A stretch of 64,000 nucleotides of DNA from Pyronema omphalodes (GCA_024516155.1 JAJJXM010000054.1:397324-461323); one strand, 5' to 3'; shown: positions 35,272-48,513, counted from the first letter of the stretch. The notes: a model not told the origin generated them from the letters alone. Program-made: numbers and translations.

Positions 35272-35937
35272 CTAATCCTCAATCCCCTTCATCTCCAACT
35301 CAACCAACCGTCTAACCCATAGCCCCCTCTCCTCCTCTTTGGCATCGGGACTCATCTCCTCAACCCACTTCTTCAGCCTCTCCAACTCCATTGCCTTCTC
35401 CATAGCACTAGGTCCCTGTTCGATTTCTTCCTCCTCCTCAATCTCGATATAATGCACCACAACCTCATCACAAAACCCGACTGTCTTGCGAATCAAGGTT
35501 CTCCCTCTATGACCCGGCTGCGGGGTGGGGAGGAAACTAGCACTAGGAGTCGTGGGATGATGTGAAGACTTCATACCGCCGCGCTCACGACGCTGTTGCC
35601 GGTGCCGCCGGAGTCGGTGTTTATCTTTTAGGCTACAGGCCTCTGGGTTGATGGTGGTATTATATTCCTCTGTATCTGCCTCTGTTTCCCCGGCTTGCAA
35701 GCCACAGTTATCGCAGTCGTCATCGGAGGAGGAAGATGAGGAGCTGCCAGTGGGTGATGGTGACGGCTGGGTTAAACGCCGGTTCATGGCGGTGTTGCGA
35801 GAGGTGGGTGATAATGCGGATGATGGGGTTCGCGCGGAGTTGATGGGACTGGGGATGTAGGTTGCGATTTGGAGGGAGAGCTTGGGACGGTGTCGGGGAC
35901 GGGTGTGTCGGGGGATTGGGTGCGAGGCTAGGAGCAT
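35272..35937 (-). CDS. Hypothetical low-complexity acidic/charged protein
   Basis: A 221-codon uninterrupted minus-strand frame with amino-acid biases typical of real fungal proteins. It has a Ser/Thr/Pro-rich N-terminal half with an S7 run before DDDCDNCG, a basic segment (KDKHRLRRHRQQRRERGG), then a compact motif RKTVGFCDEVVVHYIE followed by an acidic EIEEEEEIE stretch and a charged, probably helical C-terminus (MELERLKKWVEEMSPDAKEEE). The VGFCDEVVVHYI block, preceded by basic and followed by acidic residues, recalls short docking motifs, but no family is recognised. The start could be one of several internal Met codons. Single exon. Confidence 0.5.
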   Translation of the reverse strand: MLLASHPIPRHTRPRHRPKLSLQIATYIPSPINSARTPSSALSPTSRNTAMNRRLTQPSPSPTGSSSSSSSDDDCDNCGLQAGETEADTEEYNTTINPEACSLKDKHRLRRHRQQRRERGGMKSSHHPTTPSASFLPTPQPGHRGRTLIRKTVGFCDEVVVHYIEIEEEEEIEQGPSAMEKAMELERLKKWVEEMSPDAKEEERGLWVRRLVELEMKGIED

Positions 35938-38900
35938 CGTGTTTGGTGTCTGTGGGTTTTTGGGTTTGGGGGGTTGATGCTGTGCGGTGATTAGGATGAT
36001 GAGGTGATGGTGGGGAGGGTTGATTATTGATGATGCTTGGTGTTGATGTCGCTTGCTTGATGAGTAGATGAGATGGTGTTTTTGCGTTTCGCTTTTTGGT
36101 TTCTGTTTCGTTCTGATGTTCGTTCGTTCGTGCGTTCGTTTGGCTCTTTTTACTTCTTCTTCTTCTTAAGTCCGGGGAATTATTCGGAAAGGAAGAAGAG
36201 GGGGGGAAGGGAGGGGGAAAGGGAAGGAGGCTTTACTTAACCGCGCAGGCCACACAACCACCCACAACTTGTTGGTGTGGTGTGGGTGTGGGTGTGTTAG
36301 TGTGCTAGTATGCAATGGTGTTAGTGTGGGTGGGTGTGTGCCAGGATACCGGCTGCTGGTGTGGCTTGTCCTTGTCCTTGGCAGAAAAGGGTTACTCGTT
36401 TACCGGTTCATGTTGTTGTCGCGATTCCGGTTAGATCGAGTTTAAAAATAAACCCACATCTACCCGAACCTAAGGAAGAAGGACAGGAACCCCCCGTACT
36501 CGCCAAGCCAAGCAAGGAAACCATCCAACCAACGGAGCAGAAGCAAGCAAAAACAAGCATCTTGTCCGGAGCTGAACATCGGCATCCCCTTCAGGATCGT
36601 TTTTTCTTTTCTTTTTTTTTTTCACATCGCATCGATCACTTCAAGCCGAAAGTTATGTCAAGTTTGCATACCATGATTTACCCTGGATTTACCTGGCATT
36701 CCTGATTCTCCTTGATAATGACACTGAATTTTCTTCTGGAATCTTCAATTACGGGACATCTCAAAAAAAATACATTCTATTCAATCAAGTACATACCAAG
36801 AAAGACATATTTCGTTGGCTATGTAGCATGCGATGGAGAAAATAAAAGCTCATCACATCGAAAGTGTACAAATGTATATTTAGAACTTCAGTGACGTATT
36901 AGTATTTCGTATAAATAGAAAAGCACGGACCTTCCCCCTCGCTCCGACACCTGACACCTGCCTGTGGTTCGAATTTTCAATGGTTACTTACATACATGCC
37001 ATGTATGAGAGATGTGTGTTTGTGGCGTTGTGGCATTGCGGCGTTGCGGCTTGCTGGGAGGGAGGTGGGCGGGGTGGAGGGAGGCGGCTGGGTTGAGGCA
37101 ATGGGAAGGTGATCGAATCATCGAAGTGTGATTATGCCAGTGGCAGAACCTATGCCCGTAAGGCGTCAGTGGCTGACGCTGAGACTGACAACGTAATCAT
37201 GATCATGAGCATGATCATGATCATCCGAGCCGTGTCAAGTCAGTTCCCTATGCTGCTATGCTGCTATGCTATGTATCAGCTGACATGTTTATCACCTGCT
37301 GAACACTGAACCCTCAACTCGGTCCTCGAGTCGAGGGTCTTCGGGTTTTCGAGTCTTGTAGGATCCGGATTAATCATGAGATTTCATGAGCTTTCACGAG
37401 CTTTCGCGAGACTTCCAGAAATATCATAGCTATTTCTAAGGTTTCGGTTCCGCAGTTTCCAGAAATATCATCTTCATTTCCAAGGTTTCCAAGGTTTCTA
37501 GAAATCATGAGTATCAACCACGGCATACTAGAAGCACAAGATACAGGAAGCGAGAACCCGAGAACCCGAGAATCTAAAATTGTAGAGATCTTGATCTTGA
37601 TCTTGATCTTGATATCGCCACTTGATCTATCTATCTATCTATCTATATATCTATTCAATATTTAGGTATAACACCATACCATGATCACGCGAGAGTCGAG
37701 ATCTCCCCACTATTCCATCGCCTTGTCATGCTACTATGCTACTATTCTGCTATTCTGCTATGCTGCCACGCGGCTTTGGGCTTCGGCTTGAGGCTTCGGC
37801 TTCGCTTATCATGTCCAGTAGAGACAAATATAGAAATGATATACATATACATATACATAGCCATATCCATATAGACAGACACAAAGTTTGTATAGTGCCT
37901 TGTATACCACCATGACGCAATTTCTTTTTGATAGAGTTGATTGAGTTAAGCTTTACTTTAGGGCACTATCGGAAATGTAAGGCTGTGCTTTGTTGTCTTG
38001 TCTTCGCTGTCTCTTGGAGTCTTGTCTTCGTGGCTACGGATAAGCTGTTAGTACGGGCTATGGGCTATGTATAAGCTATCGACCACGCACCACACACCAC
38101 GCAGCACAGCACAGCAGCCGAGCTGGTGTATGATGGTATGGAGCCGAGCTCCACATCGCAGGCTCGCAGGCTCGCAGCTGTCAGCCCTACCTAGCCCAGC
38201 CCCACAGCGTCCAGCCTCGCACCGCCCCGCCCAGCCCCGCAGCGTCCAGATAAATATAGATAAACCGTCAGCCCTACGTCTCATATCCCATATCCCATGT
38301 CATGTTTCAACCCCTTTAAACTGTCAACACTATCTATCAACACTATGTATTTATCGATAATAAACAATACTAAGCTCCCAAGCTCCCAAGTTCCCAACCC
38401 TCGGCGAGTGTTAGGGGTGTTTTGGGGGAGTTTTGGGTTTGTGTTTGTGATAGATAGATATTTATGGACTTTTTGCGGGTTTCAGGGTTGAAGATGGATC
38501 GGTTATCGGGTATCGCTTATCGGTTGTTGTTGAGGGTTTGCGATTGGGGGTTTTGGCTTGGAAGGAGAAGGGAAGGGAAGGGGATGGGATGGGGAAGTGC
38601 ACTTTACTACTACTACTACTGCTGCTGGATTCAATAATCACCGTGCTACATAGCAGTCTGTACACGCTGAATGGAATAAGCCGAACAAGCTACACTTGGT
38701 AAACTTTAGGAGATGAGCTGTATGTATGTATGTAGGAGATGAGCTGGACAGATATACGCTGTATGAGATGACCTGGACCGAACCTGTACAGGATCGAAAT
38801 AGCTGGCTGGCTGACCGCTGGATAGAATACGCTGTATCAGATGAGTTGTCGCAACTAGCTGGATAGGATAGGATAGGATAAAATAACCTTGAAAACCGTA

Positions 38901-39344
38901 CTTCGAACCCTGCCAGAACTTACAACACTTCCAGAACTTTCAGAACTTTCAGAACTTTCAGCCCTTAAGCACTTAGAAGGTCCCTTACATATACATATAC
39001 ATATACATACACTCAAGAAATGATAAAAATGGATATGTACTCGTTGTATGTACCAAGGTTTATCTGCAGACTGCAGATCTATCGCCTTATATTGATATGG
39101 ATCTATCTTCCCGAGAACTGTGACGATGACCATGATTATGATGATGCAGGGACTGGAGTTATTGAAGGAGTCGGTATAGAGGCTGGAAATAATATCTCGT
39201 TTTGCACATGCGAATGAGTATGCGTATGCTGACGAATGTTGGAGTTGTAAAGAGTTGGAGTATTAAGGAAGTGAAGAAGTAAAGCAGTGAAATGCCTACT
39301 GGGGCGGGGCTTATCATTCAGATACACGAAAAAGGGTTAATGGA
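35938..39344. other. 3.4-kb gene-poor, microsatellite-rich region
   Basis: Microsatellites and short tandem motifs include GTGTGG tracts (36270-36340), (TTGATC)n then (TCTA)n at 37590-37650, repeated TTTCCAGAAATATCAT / AAGGTTTC units at 37410-37510, CCAGCCCCGCAGCGTCC repeats (38200-38250) and ATACAT tracts (38985-39010). Open frames follow these biases. The leader of the 35937 gene is at the start. Confidence 0.45.
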
Positions 39345-39614
39345 TCAGAAGTACATGAGTGGCTTGGGATATGTATGATGAAAAAAGGAGCCATCTCGAG
39401 GTTCTGTGTGCTTTTTTCCTTCCAGAACGTGAAAACGGGTATGGGGGTATAGAGCAGCGTGCGGGAAGGTATGAAGAAAGCTTGGTAAAGCATCGTAAAA
39501 CCCGTAAAGCTCAATAAGCATATCGTCTACAATTTCTTTCGAAACGTCGCCCCTCAACAATGGCCTCAACTGCACATCTCTCACCTCGTCGTAGACTTGC
39601 AGGGCTCGTATCAA
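39345..39614 (-). pseudogene. Possible gene fragment (helical, coding-like)
   Basis: The first 55 codons of this minus-strand frame look like genuine coding sequence (VYDEVRDVQLRPLLRGDVSK, then EIVDDMLIELYGFYDALPSF), with balanced helical composition. The remainder degenerates into basic low complexity. No start, splice sites or neighbouring exons could be assembled, so it may be an orphan exon or a decayed gene. Function unknown. Confidence 0.3.
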
Positions 39615-40404
39615 TAAGCCCCGATTAAACCTCTGATAGTAATAGTAATAATCATGCTACGACCGTGATAACTATTAAGCCTGTAGATGTGAAGAAAGGA
39701 CAGTACTATTATTATTACTATCGTTGTCATTCTTATCATCAATATATCGTTAAAGTCATTGTAAAAAAGCCATTCTACATACAATGATAATGAATTTATA
39801 AATTTTGATATTATCCTGCGTGCTGAAATCCAGCCTTATTTAGAACATCGACATCGGCTTCTTACAGCTTCTAAATCCAAAAACTCCTTATATCTGTCTG
39901 AAGCCGGACCCCCGAAGCTTCGAGATTCATGTATATATAGACACAATATAAGCCACACTGTAACACAAACACAACCCATTAACAAAATTAAAGACAGCCC
40001 TATGTACAACGGCTGGAGTTTAATAAATAAGGTACACATTCTGGAAATAGAATACATATATATATGTACAGTGAATCCAGATATACCAACGCACGGACGG
40101 ATGGTTGCAAAGAATGGTACCATACGGATGCTGGAATTCAGTTGGATTATGACAGCAGCTTAGATTAGATAAGATGTGAAGATTTGGAGATTACAAGGAT
40201 CGCAGGGAACGCAGTAAAAGAATACGAAATATAACATACATAAAGACTTTAATGCGTTGACATTCTAATCGACATTACAGTGGCAGGCCTTCTATTGTTT
40301 TTTCCTCAATGGGTGTTGTAAAATTCCGTTCAAAAACCTAGGAACTGTTTTTTTTTTTTTTTTTTTTTTTTTTTTTCTAAATTTCTTTTTTATTTTTGTT
40401 TTTG
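39615..40404. other. Intergenic with a T29 run
   Basis: No gene is evident. A pure T run occupies 40348-40376, just before the first of the three diverged repeat copies. Confidence 0.5.
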
Positions 40405-42060
40405 ATTGAGTGATACGGCACCATATATGCACCGTCAATACCCCAAACTTGAGCGAATGTTTATCAATCCCCATTCGCTTACCCATCCCGGTCCTGGTCC
40501 CAATCCCGGTGTCAAAAATATTAACGCCTTCGAACTGATAAAAAAGAAAGGCACAGGCACAGGCACAGGCTGAATACTGAATAGTGAATAATATGAGCAG
40601 TGAATAGGCCTTACTAACATCAGGAACTATAACCAAGTTCACTATAGCGAGTACCCTACACATATATAGTGATCAGTATTGCATACCCGCGACAACCCAC
40701 ACCCGTTAATCGTGTTTCAGATTCGGTACCATATATTTGGAATAGAGCGATGTATAAATATGCATAGTAGCATATCACATTATGAATACATACTATTTTT
40801 CTCTCCTACGTATGCAGCAATCGAACATGAGACGTTGGAAATTTACGAGAGCATACAAAGCAATCTGTCTTCAACCCGAAGTTATCTTTAGACTTTCAGG
40901 TCTAACGATTTAAACTAAGTTATATGGCACCATATAACGTAGATACCTAGACGTTCGGCGAGAAATTAATAGTGTTTACCAACACGCTTGAACATCCCGG
41001 CCCAAATCAAATCTCGATGTCAAGACCGAAAGATCGACACCCAGGAACTGTAAAAACAGTAGATGAATAGACCTTACTATAATTACAGACCATAATCCTA
41101 CAGTCTTACATCTATACATACATACATGGATAGAACCCGTATCTTGGGTAATTAGAGATCCGTAACATACATTCAGCTCATATAATCTCAGCTCATCTCC
41201 AGTGTAACTGTGAACCCTTGGGCCCGTGATAACTTACCTGCCGTCAATCGCGTTTCAGATTCAGTACCATATATTTGGTATATAGCGATGTACTTATGCA
41301 TATCGCCATATTACTTGATGCATACTATTATCCTATTCTATACATCTACACAACACGAATATTCAAATATGCCAACGTGGTACATGGCGGATGGAAGAGA
41401 GCAAACAATGCATTCAGTCTTAAACTATATGGCAGTTCATAACTGCGTGAATAGAATTCATCTGCAGATTTCGATGTCGAGTTGTAAGGTACTTGATAAA
41501 CGTTCTACAAGACATTACATACAGATGTTGAGAAGAAGGGATATTCCCTTCAGAATAAAAGCTTCCTATTTTCTTCTTTTCGGTTTTTTCTGGCATTGAG
41601 TTTAGTCTTGTTTAAGCTTCCATCTTATTTTTATTTTCTGAAAAAAGCTGACTGATATAATACCATCTAGCGTCGATACCTAGGTCCTACATATGTAGCT
41701 GCAGTTCAGCGAACATTTCTCAATTCCAACTCGCTTAACAACCATAACTACCCCAGACCCGATCCCAATCCCGCAAATATCCCCACGCCCGAACTCAGAT
41801 AGTAGTCAAATAGGTACTGAATAGACCTTACATACCTTACTCTAACCACAATCGCACAATCGCACAATCCTACAGTCTTGCATCCATACATAGACAGAAC
41901 TAATAACTTAGGTAAGTGGCTGGTGGCGACCCGTCACATCTATTCAGCTCCACCCAGCTCAGCTCAGCTCATTGCATACCCCCGAACCCGCGATAACCGA
42001 CCCCCACGATCATGTTTCGGATTTGGGGCTATATATAGAAAGAAATGAATTTGTTTCGTT
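40405..42060. repeat. Three diverged tandem copies of a 0.5-0.7-kb unit
   Basis: Copies start near 40405, 40915 and 41650. Each shows, in order: a [AT]-CACCATATA or ATACCATCTAG start, 'GATACCTAG/GTCAATACCCC', 'GCGAA(C/T)(A/G)TTT', 'CTTAC/CTTGAACAxCCCGG', 'ATAGxCCTTACTA' followed by 'ACAxTCxxACAGTCTT', and then 'CCCGCGATAACC(C/G)AC', 'CGTTTCAGATTCxGTACCATATATTTGG' (last only partly kept in copy 3). Sequence between landmarks is diverged and has indels. No coding capacity is evident. It may be an old tandemly duplicated non-autonomous element. Confidence 0.6.
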
Positions 42061-44475
42061 ATGTATGTAGGTAGTTTTGTACATAAGTATTGTAGGCATT
42101 GTAGGTATTGTAGTTTTGTATGTTATGCAGCTATGTATGATACACTATGCAGCTATTCTCCGTGCTAAACTCTCCTACGATACGCTATGCAGTTGCTATG
42201 ATATATATGCAGCTCTTTGCACCCCAGCGTCGCGCCAGTTTGTATGTATGGCCTCCATAAATACCGAAAAGCGGGGTGGCAGGGGGCGCATATGGATACC
42301 TACCCAGCTACCCTCGACGCTGGTTTCAGAGTTGTTTCAAAACTTTGTGCACTTTCGGAAAACACAAACATGAGCTAAGGATAACGGTGCATTTCGATGG
42401 TCTGGACTTTGAAATCTGGGTGTTTATTTTTGTATTTCTTTTCCTACAGGTGAACGGTAGGATATGATAGGTTCGCGTGGAAGGAAAATAATAGTTAGGT
42501 TAGAGGGGTTGGGTTTTGTCTAGAGGGGCTGGAACTGGTGGAACTGGGAGGTATGGATGATGGCTGAGGATCAATGGTCGAGAGCTTGGAGAGCTTGGAG
42601 GAAAGATATTGCACACACAGATCTTTGCCGGCGAATTTAATTCAACATATGAACGTCTTTGCATGCTCGTGACGCCGAGCTTCAACGCTCCTAACCCTCC
42701 ACCCGCCATACCTTCCCCACAGTTTTCCTATTGACCTGCACAATCACCTTCCTCAAATCCCAGCCTTTAGCTCATTCCTATTCTGTTCCTAAAATCCGGG
42801 GGAGGGGTTGTTCCTTTTTAACGCCGTGATGTATGCAAAAGACATGGGTTACCAACTGACCGATGAGTTTAACCGCAGCCGAGAAATGTATCCCCAGATA
42901 GGTACAATGCAATGCAAATATGGCGATCGTTGCTAGATTAGCGAAGTTTGGTGATTGTACTTTGGATGCTGGGTATAAGGTTGGGAAAGGGTTGGACAAT
43001 GTGAGGGTGGTTGTTTACGAACAACAATACGTACAACGGCACTGTTGTAGAGTACCCGCTACGATGTTGATGTGCCTGTTCGTTTGTTTATTCTAATCAT
43101 ACATCGTTTAGGGTTTCCAAGACCTATGTATGCGAGATATCACCACGTCTTGTGATGCAGAGCGTTGATGTGAGGCGAGTGATTTGATGAGATTAGCGAT
43201 AGCGGATGTTGGGAGTACATATGGTGGCACCATATAAGGTTCTGTCATAAGTAATCAATGGCAATATTGGAAGAATTCGATAAATTTATGTCTGCATTAT
43301 TTCAATCAGGATTTGACGGGTTAGGCATACATAGAATTCTGCTGTTGTACCAACTTCGTCATCAATTAGTTACGGATACGTTATGAATATGGTAATATCA
43401 TCTCCATGATCATTAATCAATATTAGATAACAGACATTAGTACATGTATATATCATCCGAAATACCCCACCGAGAAGGTCCCCGTATATTGCCAGCCTCG
43501 CTTCATGGTTTGTTATACCTAGACACATGCATAGCGTTGTAGATCACTTGATATTATCCTCGCGCGCATGGATGGATATAGGGATTATTAAGGAGCGGGT
43601 TGTATAAAAAATACGGCTTTCTTTCTCAGGCTCACATGCTATGACAGGGAAAAGGCCGAGATATAGGTATGATCATCGGTGTTAGAACTTTGTCCTCGGG
43701 GAGAAGCCGAAGTTTAAAGATTTTGGCTCTGGGGTGCCCGAGGTGCAGAAAAACGGGTTTGGATGATTATTGGCTAGGTTGGATGGATAATGCCGTAGAT
43801 AATCGGTGTAGTATATCAATAAATACTGGAAGGTATTTGATCTGGAGGTCTGGGTGCCATCCAAAATCCGTCACGGTAAATGAACTTCAATTGATATCTT
43901 GAAGTCATATCCATCACACACTGCTTTCCTGCTATCATCGAGGAATGAAAAAACCCACCATCTTTAACACCTATTACAATAGTATCGAAGAGTAAAAAGG
44001 TACCACAAGTACGTCAGCCAGCAGCACAACAGCAAGGTTCCCTCACGGACACTCCGAATAAAAAATAACAAAAACTGCGAGTCACGTGTCATGACACCTA
44101 CCCCATAGGGATCAATAGCTCGTTACAGGAAAGTCATTATGGGGAACCACGAGCAGTTACCAGGAAAGAATATACTACTATGGCAACTTCCGTCGATTCC
44201 CCCGGATTTTAAAACAGGAATTGAGTTAGGTTGGGACTTAGATATCGGTTGTCCCTATCCTTTGTGTATATTCCAGAGAACCATAACCGGTGCTGTGCCG
44301 GTACGATGGGTATTCCACCATCTGGGATATGAGTGATCAATTATAAGAACCCACAGGAACCTTCATCTCATTTGTCCAGCATCCAAAGTCGGTCGTTCTG
44401 CTCGATTCATCCTACCTATCATTTGTCAAGAATCTATCCAGTAATTCATAATCCGTAAATACCACAACTACCACA
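42061..44475. other. Intergenic; no gene recognised
   Basis: Short open frames only (for example 44139-44336). The motif TATGGTGGCACCATATAAGG at 43219-43238 repeats the near-palindromic start of the preceding repeat family. The last few hundred bases are the promoter side of the secreted-protein gene. Confidence 0.4.
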
Positions 44476-45191
44476 ATGCAGTTCCGCAATATCATTTTGG
44501 CCTTGGCCTCCACCATGGCCATCACATCCGCCATGCCGGAGCCTCAACTCCAAGGCCTCAAACCAGTCACCGACACCCTCACCTCAGTAAAGGGAATGCC
44601 TCAGATGATGACTGAGATGCAGTCCGTCGTTCACCAAGCCAACATTCTTCTCGACGACTCCGGCACCACCACCCACCAAGCCAAAACCCTCATCGGCCAA
44701 GCCAGTACCCTTCTCGATCCCCAGGGTGTTAAGAAGTTGCAAGCTCTTGTCGATAACGCCAGTGCCTTGTTGAGTGATCCTCAATTAAAAACAGTATTAA
44801 ACGGAGCCGCAAAGTTGGTTGGTGATAAACGACTTGATACCGTTCTTGGAGGAGCGGCGGAATTGTTGCAGCCGCAGAATATCAAGAATATCGAGGCTTT
44901 GTTGGGCGGGGCAAATCAGTTGCTTACCCCTCAGAACGTTAAGAATATTAATAGCTTGGTTGGAACGGCGACGTTGATTCTTACGAATCCTGTCATTTTG
45001 AATGAGCTTAATGGAATCTTGCAGAATGCCTATGTGTTGTTGGATGCGAAGTTTGTTAATGAGACAAAGACTTTGGTTACGAGTGCGAATAAGGTGGGTT
45101 TGGGGTGATAATGCATGATTAGAAGGAGAGTTTACTGATGAATGATTAGTTCCTTCCTGCTTTGGTCAAGATGCTTGGAGGCGGAAAATAA
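44476..45191 (+). CDS. Small secreted protein built of amphipathic helical repeats
   Basis: Exons 44476-45093 and 45150-45191 flank a 56-nt intron (GTGGGT...GATTAG), giving 219 aa. A clear signal peptide (MQFRNIILALASTMAITSA) is followed by a wholly extracellular protein with no cysteine. From about residue 60 it consists of degenerate 20-24-residue repeats of the form LL-x-P-x-x-[VI]-K-x-[LI]-x-x-[LV]-x-x-A-x-x-L, e.g. QPQNIKNIEALLGGANQLL and TPQNVKNINSLVGTATLIL. These would form stacked amphipathic helices. Two N-glycosylation sequons (NAS, NET) are present. The second exon supplies the hydrophobic end FLPALVKMLGGGK. No named family is recognised. A surface-active, cell-wall or effector-like role is possible but not shown. 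Confidence 0.8.
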
Positions 45192-45981
45192 ATGGTTTGT
45201 GATTGATGAGGTAGTTGGATATATACGTACTGGTATGAGTAATGGAATTAATGGCAAATGGGAGGATGTTTCTGTTGAATGTATTTGTTTGAGGCGGTGA
45301 TGACAGTGCTTTCTTGTATCTAATTGGCTGAGAGGTATCGAGAGTCATTATATACACATATAATTACACCCATGGGGCGGGATATCTTATTGAAGGTTCT
45401 ATCATTTATATGGTATGATAATACATGATGCCGTGAGCGAAAAGACATACCTTTCCATTACGTAAGCCACGTCGTCCCCCGACTGGCGATCAACACGCGC
45501 ACTCTCCGTCTCGAATTCGCCATCACGTAAGGCCTCGACGGTGAGCTCTCCACCGTCTGAGCTCTCCTGGATTAGAGCATAGCAAGGAGAACGGGCGGGT
45601 GGACGGGCATGAAACGGGTTAGAAGAACCAATGTTAACACGTTTTTGGAGGATTCTCCCTTTTTATCTCGTTGGCTAGAACTCATTCTGACGCTCTGATA
45701 TTCGATTATTGATTTTCCATTGTTTCGCTCGTGCTCTTTCAATTGTCTTTTTGCTGTGTTTGGACCTGAGAGAACAGACAGAGTCCGTGACATCTGGAGA
45801 GCCGTGGGGAGCGCTATTCGAGTACAACAACCGCTGAAGCACCCTGACAACTCCAACAACTTCAACAACCCCCCAAACCGACGAGCGCCCAAATTGAATC
45901 GAAGCCACAGAACCCCGCAAAAGAAGCACACGACCGTCGCAGGAAAGTAATCAGCAGAATCGCCGATAAAAGATCCTTGGG
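45192..45981. other. Intergenic, promoter side of SEC1
   Basis: 3' flank of the secreted-protein gene, then the leader region of SEC1. The minus-strand frame 45572-46042 lies over the SEC1 leader and first exon and is a shadow. No other gene. Confidence 0.5.
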
Positions 45982-48513
45982 ATGAGCAAGGCTGTAGCTC
46001 CGAGTGGACTCTCGTTGCTCGAGATCCACAAGAAAGGTTCACTCTCTCACCCCCGACGCGACGTTTGCGACAGAAAACCGACAGCTGCTGACAACCAACT
46101 CAAACAGCCTTCGTCGAGGAAATAAAAATCATCAATGAATTCGAACCGACAAAGGTCCGCTCCCTTTACACCGTGTCGCGTGCCTCAGCGTTGACGGCTG
46201 GAGTAGAACAAATGTCTTGTCACCGATGAGACGAGCTACAAGCTCCTGATGAGCGTGATGGAAGAAGCCGAAGTTTTAAGTTTGCCAAAGATGAGAAGTA
46301 GGTGCGCCGTGGAGAGTCTAGGAGATGTTCTATTCGGAAGATCCTGAAGTGGCCCTGAAGATCTCAACTGACAGCTCGCAGACATCTACAGACTTGAGCA
46401 AGGCAACAGAACTCACAACGACGATTCTTGGGTCTGCGTCTACCTACTGACACCGAACGACTTCACCGTGCAATGTTTACTGGCGGACTTCAACCGAGAG
46501 CGACCGCGATACAAGGGAGCATTCTTGCTCTGGACGTCATGTATGTCCTCTACTCTCGGAGGAGTTGTGGCGGGGAGAGGTGGCTGTTGGATGGGCCAGT
46601 ACTGACAGCTGTAGACCGAGATGACCGCTTCGTACAGATGATCAAGAACTCAGTAAACCTTCGGAACTCTATTCGCGGTGAAAAGATGCTACCGCTCGAA
46701 TTCTACCCCCGCGAGTCGAACCTCTTCACTACCAGAGAACCGACGTCCTTCTTCAACCTCTACCACACTGAATGCCAGAACGACCAGCTGATCGACTACC
46801 ATCTTCGAGAGCTCGCACGCAAGATTGTCTGTGTATGTCAAGCGCTAGAGGAGGACACTCCGATTGTACGATATGGACATAGGGACCCAACTCGGAGGGA
46901 CGCAGATGGACAAGCTATTCAACAGTACGACAACGGTGTGAGCAGGTTGGCGAAGCGATTGGCAATTATGGTTCAGCAGGAGCTTGACAGAGCTGAGGAG
47001 GAGAGGCACAGAAATGGAATTCAACCTCCAGAGAGAAAAGGACGTCCACAGGGTGTACTCTTCATTGTCGATAGAACTCTGGATCTGTTTGCCCCGCTAT
47101 TGCACGAATTCACATACCAAGCAATGGCACACGATCTGCTACCGATTAAGGACGGCGAGGAAATCAGCTACAATGTCGAGATTACAACAGCTGAAGGAAC
47201 CACCGAACGAAAGGACATGCCTATCACCGATGGCGACAAGCTCTGGATCCGGAATCGACACCAGCACATGAAGGATACCATAGAGCGATTGATGGAAGAC
47301 TTTAACAACTTCCTGGCTGCCAACAAGAACTTTACTGGTAGTAAAGAGCAGCAAAACACCAGTCTACACGCCATTCGTGACATGATGGCAACGTTACCAG
47401 AATTCCAGAAACAGAAGGATGAATACTCTCTGCATTTAACAATGGCACAGGAGTGTATGGGGCGCTTTGAGAAACTTAAGCTTGCTGATGTTGCGCTCTT
47501 GGAACAGGTACTGTGGAATGCCCCGCTCCCCAAATATATCCCTCACTAACACCCCACAGTCTCTCTCCACCGGTTACGACGAGCAAGGCCAGGACCTCAA
47601 ACGCCCAGCTACCGACCTCATCCGTCTTCTCGATGACCCCGCTCTTGGGCCCGAGGAACGTGTGCGCCTAATCGCTCTCTACGCCCTCTACCGCGACGGT
47701 CTCCTCGAAGGTGATATTGTCAAGCTTATCCGACACGCCGCCCTACAGCGACATGATGAAGACGTGGTCCGTTCTCTCGAGAAGCTCGGTGCTCGCGTTG
47801 TCAAATCCCTCAAAGACAGCAAAGCCCGAACTAGCATGGACCGAAAACCTCGCCCTGTCTTAAAGCCCGGTGTCGAGCAGGACGATTTCTGCCGGTATAC
47901 AACCGCCGTCAAGAGCATGCTCGATGGTTTTGTAGCGGGAAATCTAGACGACAGAGCATTCCCCTACGTCAAGCCTGAGCTGGCACAGACTAGAACCGGA
48001 CCCGCGCCAGCACCTACCAACGTCCGTAACGTCGGTCTCGCTACTACCTGGTCCCGCGCACGGCCATCAGGAGGAGCTGCGGCAGATAGCAAGCAGCGTG
48101 TAATTGTATTTGTCGCTGGAGGTGCTACTTACTCTGAAGCTCGTGCTTGTTACGAGACATCGCAGTCTAGCAACTGCAGTGTGTATTTGGGTTCAACCCA
48201 TCTTCTGACCCCGGGAATGTTCTTGAGGCAGCTGAGCGAATTGAACTACCGACGAGGAGACCTACATCTACCGGGTGATCAGCCACCAAGGCAGATTCCC
48301 AAAGCAGTAGCGGACCCAGATCCAGTCTACGTTCCCCGACCAACACCGCCGCCACAACAAGCAATGCAGCGACCACCACCAGGACCTGCACCTGGAGCAG
48401 CACCGAAACCTCCAACGGCAGAGACTAGTGGATTAAAGGTACACCATCAGCCACAGAGGCCATACTATGAGGTACCAGAGAAGAAGAAGAAAAAGAGATT
48501 TGGAATGTTTTAG
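45982..48513 (+). CDS. SEC1: Sec1/Munc18-family protein, exocytic SNARE regulator
   Basis: Six exons, 732 aa, all phases consistent: 45982-46036, 46108-46154, 46207-46297, 46382-46540, 46615-47507 and 47560-48513. The N-terminus MSKAVAPSGLSLLEIHKK matches the first helix of Sec1. Domain 1 continues with KCLVTDETSYKLL, VYLLTPNDFTVQCLLADFNR and YKGAFLLWTS, then EFYPRESNLFT; the Sec1-typical PQGVLFIVDRTLDLFAPLLHE block begins domain 3a, and GATYSEARACYE lies near the end. The last ~110 residues are a Pro-rich tail ending in a basic KKKKKRFGMF. It binds syntaxin and assembled SNAREs to drive vesicle fusion at the plasma membrane. A long frame starting at 46428 reads the wrong frame until exon 5, so its first ~60 residues are not protein. 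Essential and single-copy in yeasts. Confidence 0.93.

Noticed and set aside
35272..35937. Secondary plus-strand gene 35648-35860
   Set aside because: It is the complement of the minus-strand Ser/Asp-rich coding region and shows no independent coding features.
46428..46614. Apparent N-terminus MGLRLPTDTERLHR... of the Sec1 gene
   Set aside because: It reads exon 4 and intron 4 in the wrong frame. The Sec1-like peptides (VYLLTPNDF, LLADFNR, LLWTS) lie in another frame and join exon 5 through a good intron.
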